From a virus, in the IMG/VR virus record IMGVR_UViG_3300028837_001734, positions 1 to 64,000 of that record: 64,000 nucleotides of DNA; one strand, given 5' to 3'. Positions 36,695-43,785 of this stretch are shown piece after piece. The position numbers and the translations under genes are program-made. The notes under the pieces are model-generated. The model saw nothing but the letters and a program-made list of their open reading frames with translations. It was not told the origin of the DNA and searched no databases. How positions within the stretch are numbered: position 1 is the stretch's first letter; every line of letters begins with the position of its first letter.

Positions 36695-36770
36695 CTGTCT
36701 CTTATACACATCTCCGAGCCCACGAGACTAGGCATGATCTCGTATGCCGTCTTCTGCTTGAAAAAAAAAA
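36695..36770. other. Illumina Nextera/P7 adapter and poly-A, not phage DNA
   Basis: CTGTCTCTTATACACATCT at 36695-36713 is the Nextera mosaic end. It is followed by the rest of the read-2 adapter, an 8-base index TAGGCATG (36729-36736), the P7 sequence to CTTCTGCTTG at 36760 and ten A residues. The junction joins two truncated genes. Sequence on either side may not be contiguous in the real genome. Confidence 0.98.
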
Positions 36771-37054
36771 GGTACACAATCTCCACATCTAGGTCTCAAC
36801 GAATCATCCTTATCTATCCCTTTGCAAAAACAACCAAGCACTTTGCCTTTCAATTTTGCTATTCGTGCAGCAAATTCTGGATCAGTCCGCAATCTATCAT
36901 AAAAATGTATATAATATAAATCTAGAACCTCGTCACGATTACCATTTCGTCCAATTATAAATGGATTCCCAAAATAACCATCCTGTCCATTACCAGCTCT
37001 CCCTATATACACATCATATTTATCATGTTTAATATTTACAACAGTAGTTTTCAT
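36771..37054 (-). CDS. DUF4326 protein, 3' end lost at the adapter junction
   Basis: About 94 genuine residues. VVNIKHDKYDVYIGRAGNG, GYFGNPFIIGRNGNRDEV and KLKGKVLGCFCKG match the DUF4326 family (small phage and bacterial proteins of unknown function). The reading frame runs into adapter after CGDCVP, so the stop is artificial. The gene is coupled to 37051-37272. Confidence 0.75.
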
Positions 37055-37272
37055 GTATCAATCCTCTCATGAATATCAAATGTTATACCATCATAAGTGG
37101 CGCTGTAAATGCCATAGTGAGGACCAACCTTATCTACGCATACCTTCAAAACTTGTATAGCTTCCTTCAACGAATCACAAGTACCATAAAAAACAATCTT
37201 TTCTGGACCAGGTAATTTTCCATCATTACGGTTGACCATTACAAGATATACCTTTTGTGTCGTGCTATTCAT
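37051..37272 (-). CDS. hypothetical protein
   Basis: 73 residues, beta-strand VYLVMVNR at the start, then a helix. Start chosen at ATG 37272 with GGAG seven bases upstream; ATG 37275 is adjacent. Overlaps both neighbours. Unknown function. Confidence 0.5.
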   Translation of the reverse strand: MNSTTQKVYLVMVNRNDGKLPGPEKIVFYGTCDSLKEAIQVLKVCVDKVGPHYGIYSATYDGITFDIHERIDT

Positions 37273-37519
37273 CATTATACTCCACATCAAGTTCCAGGAT
37301 ATCATCTGCTATGTGAGCCAAAAAATCAGGAGCATCTGTATTAGGGCCATCTCTCTGTACGACAGACTCACCATCAAATGCTTCATGATGGAAAAACCAC
37401 TTAACAACAGCTTCAAAAAGATCTTCTCTGGTCTCAGGATCATCTTTATAAGTTACTTCACCGAAATCTGTTTTTTTACGACGAATCACTATATTACTCC
37501 TATATTCAGAAATTTTCAC
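37265..37519 (-). CDS. hypothetical acidic protein
   Basis: 84 residues, acidic in the second half (DDILELDVEYNDE). No motif recognised. Overlaps neighbours on both sides. Confidence 0.5.
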   Translation of the reverse strand: MKISEYRSNIVIRRKKTDFGEVTYKDDPETREDLFEAVVKWFFHHEAFDGESVVQRDGPNTDAPDFLAHIADDILELDVEYNDE

Positions 37520-37718
37520 ATCTATCTTGCCATATTATATTACGAACTACATCTTTTAATTGTGACATAACCAATATACGATGTTGTCTCATAGAATTAT
37601 TTAGATCCTCCTCTAATCCCATCAATAGTCCGTGTTCATTTCTGAGATATTCTGCGATATATGATACAACTACCGATACTTCTTCTTCCGAAGGGTTTTC
37701 TGGTCCCATACAAGGCAT
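37506..37718 (-). CDS. hypothetical protein
   Basis: 70 residues, helical. ATG 37718 follows GGAG at nine bases, and the upstream TTG would lie against the T-run of the terminator at 37734. First gene after that terminator, so expression may need read-through or its own weak promoter. Confidence 0.5.
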   Translation of the reverse strand: MPCMGPENPSEEEVSVVVSYIAEYLRNEHGLLMGLEEDLNNSMRQHRILVMSQLKDVVRNIIWQDRCENF

Positions 37719-37733
37719 AGTCCGATACTCCAA

Positions 37734-37760
37734 TAAAAAAGCCCGCAGTTTCCTACGGGC
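37734..37760 (-). terminator. strong intrinsic terminator
   Basis: Perfect eight-pair stem GCCCGTAG / CTGCGGGC with GAAA tetraloop followed by TTTTTTATT on the minus strand. Confidence 0.93.
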
Positions 37761-37790
37761 GAGATCTACTCCAATTTTCTGGAACTAGAC

Positions 37791-37853
37791 CTAACCCGCA
37801 TCACCTCTCGGTGCGGCATTTGGATTAGGTTGATTAAGCTGATGCTTATACAT
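37791..37853 (-). CDS. 20-residue peptide in its own transcription unit
   Basis: ATG 37853 with GGAGGT seven bases upstream reads MYKHQLNQPNPNAAPRGDAG and stops at 37791. The frame lies between promoter P6 (37874-37884) and the strong terminator at 37734-37760. The coding part also folds: CCTAA pairs with TTAGG and CCGCACC pairs across GAGA with GGTGATGCGG. It may therefore be a peptide gene, a structured RNA or both. No membrane segment. Confidence 0.5.
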   Translation of the reverse strand: MYKHQLNQPNPNAAPRGDAG

Positions 37854-37873
37854 TCCAGAAACCTCCAAAAATG

Positions 37874-37884
37874 TTATACACAAA
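37874..37884 (-). promoter_or_regulatory. late promoter motif GTGTATAAC (P6)
   Basis: Minus-strand CTTTGTGTATAACATTTT, directly upstream of GGAGGT and the 20-residue frame; overlaps the end of the small membrane protein gene. Confidence 0.65.
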
Positions 37885-37885
37885 G

Positions 37886-38005
37886 TTAAGAATTTCTATT
37901 GCGAATTACTGATGTTAAAACAAAAATAATTCCACAAGCAAAACCAATACCACATAATACAACAGATGTAGTAGAAAAACCACAACAAGCAAGTAAACTA
38001 TACAT
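37886..38005 (-). CDS. small membrane peptide (39 residues)
   Basis: GGGAGGTAAA precedes ATG 38005. The peptide has a hydrophobic, Cys-containing segment (SVVLCGIGFACGIIFVL) and ends in RNRNS, a single-pass inner membrane layout. Adjacent to another membrane peptide. Confidence 0.5.
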   Translation of the reverse strand: MYSLLACCGFSTTSVVLCGIGFACGIIFVLTSVIRNRNS

Positions 38006-38014
38006 TTTACCTCC

Positions 38015-38122
38015 CTAGAATATCAATAATCCAACTAGAACCAAAATGATAATTAGTAGACCAACAACAACTGGCCAACCAGCAGCAATCATAAATACTA
38101 TATTATCCCACAAGTCATACAT
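38015..38122 (-). CDS. small membrane peptide (35 residues)
   Basis: Begins MYDLWDNIVFMIAAGWPVVV and continues with a strongly hydrophobic run GLLIIILVLVGLLIF to the stop. AGGTGA lies upstream. Holin-like or accessory membrane function is possible, but nothing proves it. Confidence 0.5.
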   Translation of the reverse strand: MYDLWDNIVFMIAAGWPVVVGLLIIILVLVGLLIF

Positions 38123-38132
38123 ATAACATCAC

Positions 38133-39152
38133 CTAAAATACTACGATCTCTGTAGATCCAAGCAAGAACTGAATCAATCTACCCATCCCCAAACCAAAAC
38201 CACTTCTAATTAAAGTATTATGACTACGGCATCCTCTTTTGTCATCTGAGGAAAGGTTTAAATAAGATACAAAGGGAGCCCAACTAGCTTGCTCGACTTT
38301 TGTATTAACTACACCACCATTAGTTTGATCAGCACGAATTTTCGTCATCTGCTGAAACATTAAACTTTCTCTTAATTTAATACTAAGAGTTCTATAATCT
38401 TCTTCCCGTCTCGATCCGCCGAAAGTTTCACCAGCCCAAGGTAAAAGCAAATCAACACAATCGACAGTAAATCTATTTTCATTATATTCCTCAATAGGCA
38501 TATTTGCTTTTAATGGTTCACGACAAGTACGATACATATTGAAAAACTTGATGGATTCTGGATAATGCGTGACCTGAACAGGACCTTCAAATAGAACACA
38601 TATCATTTCTTCAACATTAGAAGTAAAATCATCACCCCAATTGATAGAAACACCACGGTTACTCAACATTTCAACTACTTCTGTATAAGTGATGATCTTA
38701 GCTGGACTATCCAAAAAACCCTCAAGTCTCCGTCGATGTTCCGTACTAATACAATCTGATTGTAAAGCCGTACTAATCGCAGCATTTAGAATTTTCTGTT
38801 GGAATAAAAGTAAAGCCTTTAAGTCAAAATTTAAAGATTCAAATTCAAGCAATGCAAATTCAGCCAGATGACGTCCATCACCAGCCTTAGGTTCATTTCG
38901 ATAACTACGTCCCAAAGTCCAGACACCAGGAAGACCATGTTGTAAAATTTCTGCTTCCATCAATAACTGATCTGTTTGTGATAGATATGCTAATTGTGGA
39001 GTATTCTGCAAAATAAAAGCTGTTGGTACATTTTCACACGCCCCAGTACCACCAGTAATTTTATTATAATATGATTCCACCACATCGCTATCATACATAA
39101 CAGCTCTAATCTTATCTAATACGTCAGCCTTAAGTTTAATCAATTCCTTCAT
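38133..39152 (-). CDS. AsnRS/AspRS-like class II enzyme (archaeal asparagine synthetase A type)
   Basis: 339 residues corresponding to the class IIb catalytic core alone: AFILQNTPQLAYLSQTDQLL; motif 2 in TLGRSYRNEP and HLAEFALLEFE; and motif 3 GFGLGMGRLIQFLLG. The N-terminal anticodon-binding OB domain of AspRS/AsnRS is missing. In archaea such truncated proteins make asparagine from aspartate and ammonia using ATP. Whether this one makes asparagine or modifies something else is inference. Confidence 0.75.
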   Translation of the reverse strand: MKELIKLKADVLDKIRAVMYDSDVVESYYNKITGGTGACENVPTAFILQNTPQLAYLSQTDQLLMEAEILQHGLPGVWTLGRSYRNEPKAGDGRHLAEFALLEFESLNFDLKALLLFQQKILNAAISTALQSDCISTEHRRRLEGFLDSPAKIITYTEVVEMLSNRGVSINWGDDFTSNVEEMICVLFEGPVQVTHYPESIKFFNMYRTCREPLKANMPIEEYNENRFTVDCVDLLLPWAGETFGGSRREEDYRTLSIKLRESLMFQQMTKIRADQTNGGVVNTKVEQASWAPFVSYLNLSSDDKRGCRSHNTLIRSGFGLGMGRLIQFLLGSTEIVVF

Positions 39153-39461
39153 TTATTTATCCTTTTTCATGTGTTTAAATTGCTCAATTTGCTTGAGTCT
39201 ATCCTCAGCCTGTTTCCTCGACGAATAACATCCCAACTTCTTTCCGGTCTTGCTATAAATACAAAATGGTTTACTATCAGGACCATCTTTACGAATTACA
39301 GCATCAGTTTTTAAAGCTTCTAATAATTCTTCATTCCAATCTGTCACTGAACGTTCACCCCTTTTCAAAATTTCTTCTTTATCAAGATAATATTTATATG
39401 GCGTATTTCCTTTTCTCCTGCGTTTTCTGCGTGTTTGACTTTTATTAGTGCGAGTACTCAT
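39153..39461 (-). CDS. basic protein with a phage-common C-terminal motif
   Basis: 102 residues. Very basic N-terminus (NKSQTRRKRRRKG); C-terminal FCIYSKTGKKLGCYSSRKQA followed by EDRLKQIEQF is a motif repeatedly seen in phage proteins. Start placed at ATG 39461. Adjacent to the AsnA-like gene with no gap. Role unknown. Confidence 0.55.
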   Translation of the reverse strand: MSTRTNKSQTRRKRRRKGNTPYKYYLDKEEILKRGERSVTDWNEELLEALKTDAVIRKDGPDSKPFCIYSKTGKKLGCYSSRKQAEDRLKQIEQFKHMKKDK

Positions 39462-39499
39462 GTGATACCAACTCAGTCCAACAGCAGCCACTATACGAA

Positions 39500-39724
39500 T
39501 TAATAGGACACCTCAGCAGTCTTGGCCCAATCATCCCATTCATCAATATCTACTTGTTTTCGAATCGGTTCAGGTTCTACTATAGTACCTAATGGCTGAT
39601 CAACTATTACTTCATAAAATACTTGACTCATTGAAACATCTAAAACAAATCTACGTTCGATACCCCATTCGGAGTCATTCCTGACGAATTTAGAATACGT
39701 ACAACCCATTTCGGGTGTTAACAT
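39500..39724 (-). CDS. hypothetical protein
   Basis: 74 residues, acidic, beta-rich (RRFVLDVSMSQVFYEVIVDQ). Starts in a TAATG overlap with the membrane protein gene upstream. Confidence 0.5.
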   Translation of the reverse strand: MLTPEMGCTYSKFVRNDSEWGIERRFVLDVSMSQVFYEVIVDQPLGTIVEPEPIRKQVDIDEWDDWAKTAEVSY

Positions 39725-39954
39725 TATTCCAAAGCCCCTTCCCATCCGTGTAAAAGCTTATCATTATTATCAAAAAATAATTCACCACATACATCCATAT
39801 TTCCTGAACATGCAGATAAATCCCACCCATATATATTAGTTAATAAATCACAGCCAGGTAGAATAAATAAACATAACAATATAATTATCCATATTGGGAC
39901 CATAAATTTAATAACCGTTTGCCAAGAATTATTTTGATAACGATAGTCTCTCAT
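39724..39954 (-). CDS. membrane or lipoprotein-like protein
   Basis: 76 residues. One hydrophobic segment (about 18-36, MVPIWIIILLCLFILPGC) ends in a lipobox-like LPGC; later residues contain three more cysteines. Start at ATG 39954 after GGGGAT. It could be an envelope lipoprotein (spanin-like) or a single-pass membrane protein. Confidence 0.5.
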   Translation of the reverse strand: MRDYRYQNNSWQTVIKFMVPIWIIILLCLFILPGCDLLTNIYGWDLSACSGNMDVCGELFFDNNDKLLHGWEGALE

Positions 39955-39956
39955 AA

Positions 39957-40163
39957 TTATCCCCATCCACTACCAGATGCTCTTTTCCGAGCACTAGGAG
40001 GTTTCTTTAAAGGAGGAAAACGTCTATAAATTTCACGTGCTTTCAATTTATCAAGTTCTCTATGCCATGCTTCTTCTCTTGCTGGAGTCCAGGCATTAGG
40101 ACTACCAATAGAATCTAAAATAGTTTCATCAGGTTTTGACAATCCATCCTTGTTTCTACTCAT
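39957..40163 (-). CDS. small basic protein
   Basis: 68 residues with a helical REEAWHRELDKLKAREIYRR and a Pro/Lys/Arg-rich tail. The frame can be extended upstream only through tRNA-Thr, so the start is ATG 40163. Confidence 0.5.
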   Translation of the reverse strand: MSRNKDGLSKPDETILDSIGSPNAWTPAREEAWHRELDKLKAREIYRRFPPLKKPPSARKRASGSGWG

Positions 40164-40184
40164 CTCATAATTTTCCTTCCTAAG

Positions 40185-40258
40185 AGCCGCGAGAGGGATT
40201 CGAACCCTCGACATTTGGTTTACAAAACCAACGCTCTGTCCAACTGAGCTATCACGGC
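40185..40258 (-). tRNA. tRNA-Thr (TGT)
   Basis: 74 nt cloverleaf. Acceptor GCCGTGA with TCGCGGC, anticodon stem TTGGT/ACCAA with loop TTTGTAA (anticodon TGT), T-arm GAGGG-TTCGAAT-CCCTC. Confidence 0.92.
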
Positions 40259-40476
40259 TGCTGAGATAAAAGGCGATCCACAACTACTTTCATAGTAGGA
40301 TCTAAATCTGAATAATAGCAACCTTTTACCCATCTGCCATGAACAAAAGCGGCATAGCATACAGTAGCTACTTCTATATCTTTAGGTGTTTTACCGTCAA
40401 CATCTACATCAAGCCAATAATTAGAAGTAACACTATTAGTAGTTTTGTTACAATTCATACATCTAGCCAGTGGCAT
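40252..40476 (-). CDS. hypothetical protein ending in tRNA-Thr
   Basis: 74 residues with an N-terminal CMNC pair and later isolated cysteines. The TGA stop lies within the tRNA acceptor stem (GCCGTGA). Ribosome site AGTAGG. Unknown function. Confidence 0.5.
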   Translation of the reverse strand: MPLARCMNCNKTTNSVTSNYWLDVDVDGKTPKDIEVATVCYAAFVHGRWVKGCYYSDLDPTMKVVVDRLLSQQP

Positions 40477-40482
40477 ATTAAC

Positions 40483-41007
40483 CTACTTTCTATCACAAAC
40501 ACAATTCTCCTCAGATTTCGGAACAATAGTTATTTGGAGATCATTCTCATCCCAATTAACATTATTAGTCCTGCACACTAATACATCAGTCGCTTTATCA
40601 ACAAGAGCTTTACATCCATTATTAATTTGCACTTCCTCTAATGCGACAATAACAGGATGCTTTTTGGTACATTCTGCAAGATATTTTTTCCAAATAGCAG
40701 TACGGCATGGTTTATCAAGATCACTAACCCATAATGCATCTCTAAGAGCTATCTTTCTACCAAGAGATTTGGAAAAAGTATCAATAGGATGACAAATAGC
40801 AAGACCATAACCAACTATTTCATCATCAACAAAGACCCCAGCAATTGTACATTGTCTAATCCATGATACATCTTGATCATCAATATAATCGAGGACTTCA
40901 CAAGCTAAATGATTTACATCTATAGCATCTAGTAAAGTTTCTTTATTAAATCGACCATGCTCAAATCTAATTGCAATATTCTTAGATGAAAATTCCAATT
41001 TTAACAT
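40483..41007 (-). CDS. conserved phage-type protein of unknown function
   Basis: 174 residues. The core VGYGLAICHPIDTFSKSLGR followed by KIALRDAL resembles a motif (G-x-A-x-CHP-x-D-x-F-x-x-x-x-GR-x-IA) found in scattered phage and actinobacterial proteins without known role. Ribosome site GAGAGG. The C-terminus ends with a CVC element. Confidence 0.5.
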   Translation of the reverse strand: MLKLEFSSKNIAIRFEHGRFNKETLLDAIDVNHLACEVLDYIDDQDVSWIRQCTIAGVFVDDEIVGYGLAICHPIDTFSKSLGRKIALRDALWVSDLDKPCRTAIWKKYLAECTKKHPVIVALEEVQINNGCKALVDKATDVLVCRTNNVNWDENDLQITIVPKSEENCVCDRK

Positions 41008-41046
41008 TAGTATACCTCTCTAATTCAACAGATCCTATCAAAACAC

Positions 41047-41150
41047 TGACGAGTATCGGATTCGAACCAACAGTCCTCTTTAATTTCCCCTAGGTCCAAC
41101 ACAATCGGGGTCGGTGGTATAGGACACCCCACCAAGCTCACTCCAGTGAT
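41047..41150 (-). other. tRNA-like element with unresolved fold
   Basis: A clear T-arm-like segment GTTGG-TTCGAAT-CCGAT lies at the 3' side, and the ends pair (CACTG with CAGTG, GAGT with ACTC around a 2-nt bulge). A normal D-arm and seven-base anticodon loop cannot be drawn. It may be a degenerate class II tRNA with a long variable arm or another structured RNA. Confidence 0.3.
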
Positions 41151-41184
41151 ACACTCCCTAACAACTAGTGCTTTCCTCGTCCAA

Positions 41185-41255
41185 TAGCCGGGGGTGGAGT
41201 CGAACCACCAGTTACGGTTTATGAGACCGTCGTGTTGCCGTTACACTACCCCGCA
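41185..41255 (-). tRNA. tRNA-Met (CAT)
   Basis: 71 nt. D-stem GTGT/ACAC, anticodon stem ACGGT/ACCGT with loop CTCATAA (anticodon CAT), T-arm GGTGG-TTCGACT-CCACC. The acceptor stem has mismatches at 1:72 and 4:69. No run of three G:C pairs in the anticodon stem, so not a clear initiator; it could also be a lysidine-type tRNA-Ile. Confidence 0.7.
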
Positions 41256-41422
41256 AACTAACGCCGCTGAGTTGACAACGACGTCGTTGCTTTTTCCACA
41301 CATGGTGAATAAGCTCAATCCCGATGCGTCCAACGGGAACCCTGTCAGGTAGGGCCACCCCCTGTCGTACCCATTTATAATGACTGGTCCAGATAGGGTA
41401 AAGCGTCGGTCATTCCGTAAAG
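41256..41422. other. GC-rich intergenic segment, no convincing gene
   Basis: Between tRNA-Met and the DUF6899-like gene. It is clearly more GC-rich than its surroundings (for example CAGGGGGTGGCCCTACC at about 41340-41370). An open frame crosses it but runs into the tRNA, lacks a proper start and has atypical codons. It may hold a structured RNA. Confidence 0.35.
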
Positions 41423-41713
41423 TCAAACTTCTACATCTCCAGATATTTGACATTTCTTGTCCTCATATTCTGCCATGACTCTTCTTCTAAATTCTGCTTG
41501 TGCTTCTGCCAAAGCAGAGGAAACAACTGCCATTCTAGCATATGATCTAACACCACCAGCTTCTTGTGTTGTTAGAATAATCGCCAGACGAAAAAGCACA
41601 TAGTTTAATTCTCCAGACAACTCGTCATTATCTCTTCTAGTATTCAATATATGACCCAAGTTGTCAACTAAATTATCGTACTTTTCTCGTTCCTTTTTTG
41701 GTATATACGGCAT
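41423..41713 (-). CDS. DUF6899-like conserved phage protein
   Basis: 96 residues. MPYIPKKEREKYDNLVDNLG at the start, SGELNYVLFRLAI in the middle and EFRRRVMAEYEDKKCQISGD at the end are the family landmarks. Function is unknown; it is common in tailed phages. Confidence 0.7.
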   Translation of the reverse strand: MPYIPKKEREKYDNLVDNLGHILNTRRDNDELSGELNYVLFRLAIILTTQEAGGVRSYARMAVVSSALAEAQAEFRRRVMAEYEDKKCQISGDVEV

Positions 41714-41730
41714 TTCGCATCAAATCCAAT

Positions 41731-43785
41731 CTAGCTTTTAGACAGATAACGATTCCCTACAACTTTTAATTGAACACGCCCAAGTCGACGTTCGGTACGT
41801 TCATGTATTGGCTTGATAACTACCCCTTCTCGATAATGCTCTGCAGAAGATATGGAGCTATCCCCATCTGCGAACTCAATAATCTTGTCTTTGTCAAAAG
41901 GTCCACGATAAACAAGTGGAACCCACGGGATACCTGCCGCCAATTTGCGGGCTTCGTCGTGATCAAGCCATCTGTTTCCTTCTAAGATATCAAAAGCAGC
42001 AAACCAAACAACGCCATTTGGTGCTCCATATTTAAGATTCTGGACCTGCCCATAAACTTCACCATAAACGACAAGATCCTGATTATGTCTGCACCAACTT
42101 TCTAGTGCTGTATTATTCGCAAGAGCTTTCCACCATAAATTCTGTGGATCCTGTTTTTTCCAATGCTTACGAGATCCAGCAAACATCTTATCATTTATAC
42201 ACATAAATCTTGAGTTACAATTATGTATTAATACACCATTAGCAAAATAATTATGCGTACCAGTTTCTAAATCGTATCTTTGTCTATTTTCTGATATACG
42301 ATCAATAGAAGTGATGGTTTGATCGACATATACAGATTTATATGAATTGTCTTTTGAGGGCATCCATCCGTCATGACCACGATAACGTTCTGGAAGTTTA
42401 TATTGCATAACCTGTGGAATATACGGTGCGATTATCAGAAACAACTTTTCAGCATCATTGGAATTAAGCCTCAGTCTCCAGCCTGACGAATTGTATTTGA
42501 TGGCATGTATATCGAATTTGACCAAAGCCAATACTAGATTATCCACACTAAATTCAGAAAATCCATTCGTCGCAAATACAACCCTGTCTTCTTGGTCCTC
42601 GTGATGACACAAACTACCATCATCCATATACCAAAATGCTAAAGCTATTGGAGTCAATTTTGGCACAATCGATGTCGGAACCTCCTTGTGCCCGTCTACA
42701 AACCAATCGTTGAAAAGATCTTTGATAAATGCGCTAGAAACAGTTCTACTTCTGGTCATCAGTGTTCCATATCCACTTATATGGTCTGTCTGTCTGTTAC
42801 CGCACATTGTTCCTAGCGCTTGTTCCGTATATAGTAGATATTCTTCGTGATCTTTTTTATGACTGAATTTAATGAAACCAGAAGAATCATTGCAGTCATA
42901 ACTACCATCACCAAGCATCTTACCAATTAAGACCTGTTCCTGTATTGGTGTTAGTTCTAACTCTGATCTTACCAGCCTAATAGTATCACCAACTGCCAGA
43001 TGTTTAGCTTCAAGAAAACCGTTGTCAGAGTCTCCAAAATCAGTTTGTGTGACCACAAAAACTTTATGATTAGGAGTACATTTTAACGAGCCAAAATAAC
43101 TGCCTCGTCCAGCTCTGTGTCTATCAAACGTAATTTTCAACCATTCGTTACCTAAACCATTTTTATAAACACGTTTTACACTGGTAGATACAATACTGTT
43201 AGAAGTAAAATCATATCCTAAAACTTCTCCATCATAATCTGAATCAACCAATTCTTGTATTCGTTGTCTCTGACCGTTCGGCAACGAAATTCGTGCCTGA
43301 GATTGTACACATCCATGAATTTTTTCAGTAACAATTACTTCTTCGCCGTCTTTGAACAAACGAGCATATTTTCTGAAATTCAGAACATCATATGTTGGAA
43401 AGAATCCCTTTGGGGCAACAACATTATCGCCACCAGTGCTAAAATGTCCGTGTACTTGTGGTTCGTAATGAGTCACACCAAGTGCTTCCATACAGTCATC
43501 ACCGATCTTGGCTCCACCCGGTGCTGGCACCAATAGCCCCATGGACCATTCTCCCCTGAGTTTCTTTACTTTAATTCTGTAATGTCCTTTTAGAAAAGCA
43601 AATGTCTTTGTTTCCGGGACAACACTGTCTGGTGGGATGTAAACGGCAAGATCTCCATCTCGCCAATCTGCTGTACGGACAGCACACTGAAAATCACCAA
43701 CATCAACAAGACTAAGTGAATTAGCATTTGGATGAGATCTTAACTTGATCGCTACTACATCGCAAGTGTGTTCTGCTACTTTCAT
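41731..43785 (-). CDS. RNA ligase (DraRnl/Rnl5-like) interrupted by an intein
   Basis: 684-residue precursor. Residues 1-120 are the N-terminal OB-like module of the Deinococcus-type RNA ligase. The nucleotidyltransferase core has motif I EKIHG with Lys155 as the AMP-accepting residue, YGEVYG (motif III/IIIa), REGVVIKP (motif IV) and QLKVVGNRYL (motif V). An intein (42220-43311) sits between KIHG and CNSRF, inside motif I, so the precursor cannot be a functional ligase. The likely role is RNA repair, for example of tRNAs cut by host defence. Starts in a TAATG overlap. Confidence 0.88.
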   Translation of the reverse strand: MKVAEHTCDVVAIKLRSHPNANSLSLVDVGDFQCAVRTADWRDGDLAVYIPPDSVVPETKTFAFLKGHYRIKVKKLRGEWSMGLLVPAPGGAKIGDDCMEALGVTHYEPQVHGHFSTGGDNVVAPKGFFPTYDVLNFRKYARLFKDGEEVIVTEKIHGCVQSQARISLPNGQRQRIQELVDSDYDGEVLGYDFTSNSIVSTSVKRVYKNGLGNEWLKITFDRHRAGRGSYFGSLKCTPNHKVFVVTQTDFGDSDNGFLEAKHLAVGDTIRLVRSELELTPIQEQVLIGKMLGDGSYDCNDSSGFIKFSHKKDHEEYLLYTEQALGTMCGNRQTDHISGYGTLMTRSRTVSSAFIKDLFNDWFVDGHKEVPTSIVPKLTPIALAFWYMDDGSLCHHEDQEDRVVFATNGFSEFSVDNLVLALVKFDIHAIKYNSSGWRLRLNSNDAEKLFLIIAPYIPQVMQYKLPERYRGHDGWMPSKDNSYKSVYVDQTITSIDRISENRQRYDLETGTHNYFANGVLIHNCNSRFMCINDKMFAGSRKHWKKQDPQNLWWKALANNTALESWCRHNQDLVVYGEVYGQVQNLKYGAPNGVVWFAAFDILEGNRWLDHDEARKLAAGIPWVPLVYRGPFDKDKIIEFADGDSSISSAEHYREGVVIKPIHERTERRLGRVQLKVVGNRYLSKS
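42220..43311 (-). mobile_element. LAGLIDADG intein in RNA ligase
   Basis: 364 residues from Cys159 (CVQSQARISLPNG) to IHN before Cys523. Block B is CTPNHKVFVV, the two LAGLIDADG helices end LIGKMLGDGS and AFWYMDDGS, and block F is YDLETGTHNYFANG. All splicing residues look intact. It is not a close copy of the glycosyltransferase intein. Confidence 0.92.

Noticed and set aside
36696-36712. CTTATACACA resembling the complement of the late promoter motif
   Set aside because: It is part of the Nextera mosaic end, not phage DNA.
41241-41453. 70-codon minus-strand frame between DUF6899-like gene and tRNA-Met
   Set aside because: It runs into the tRNA and overlaps the end of a better gene, has no good ribosome site and has odd codon use.
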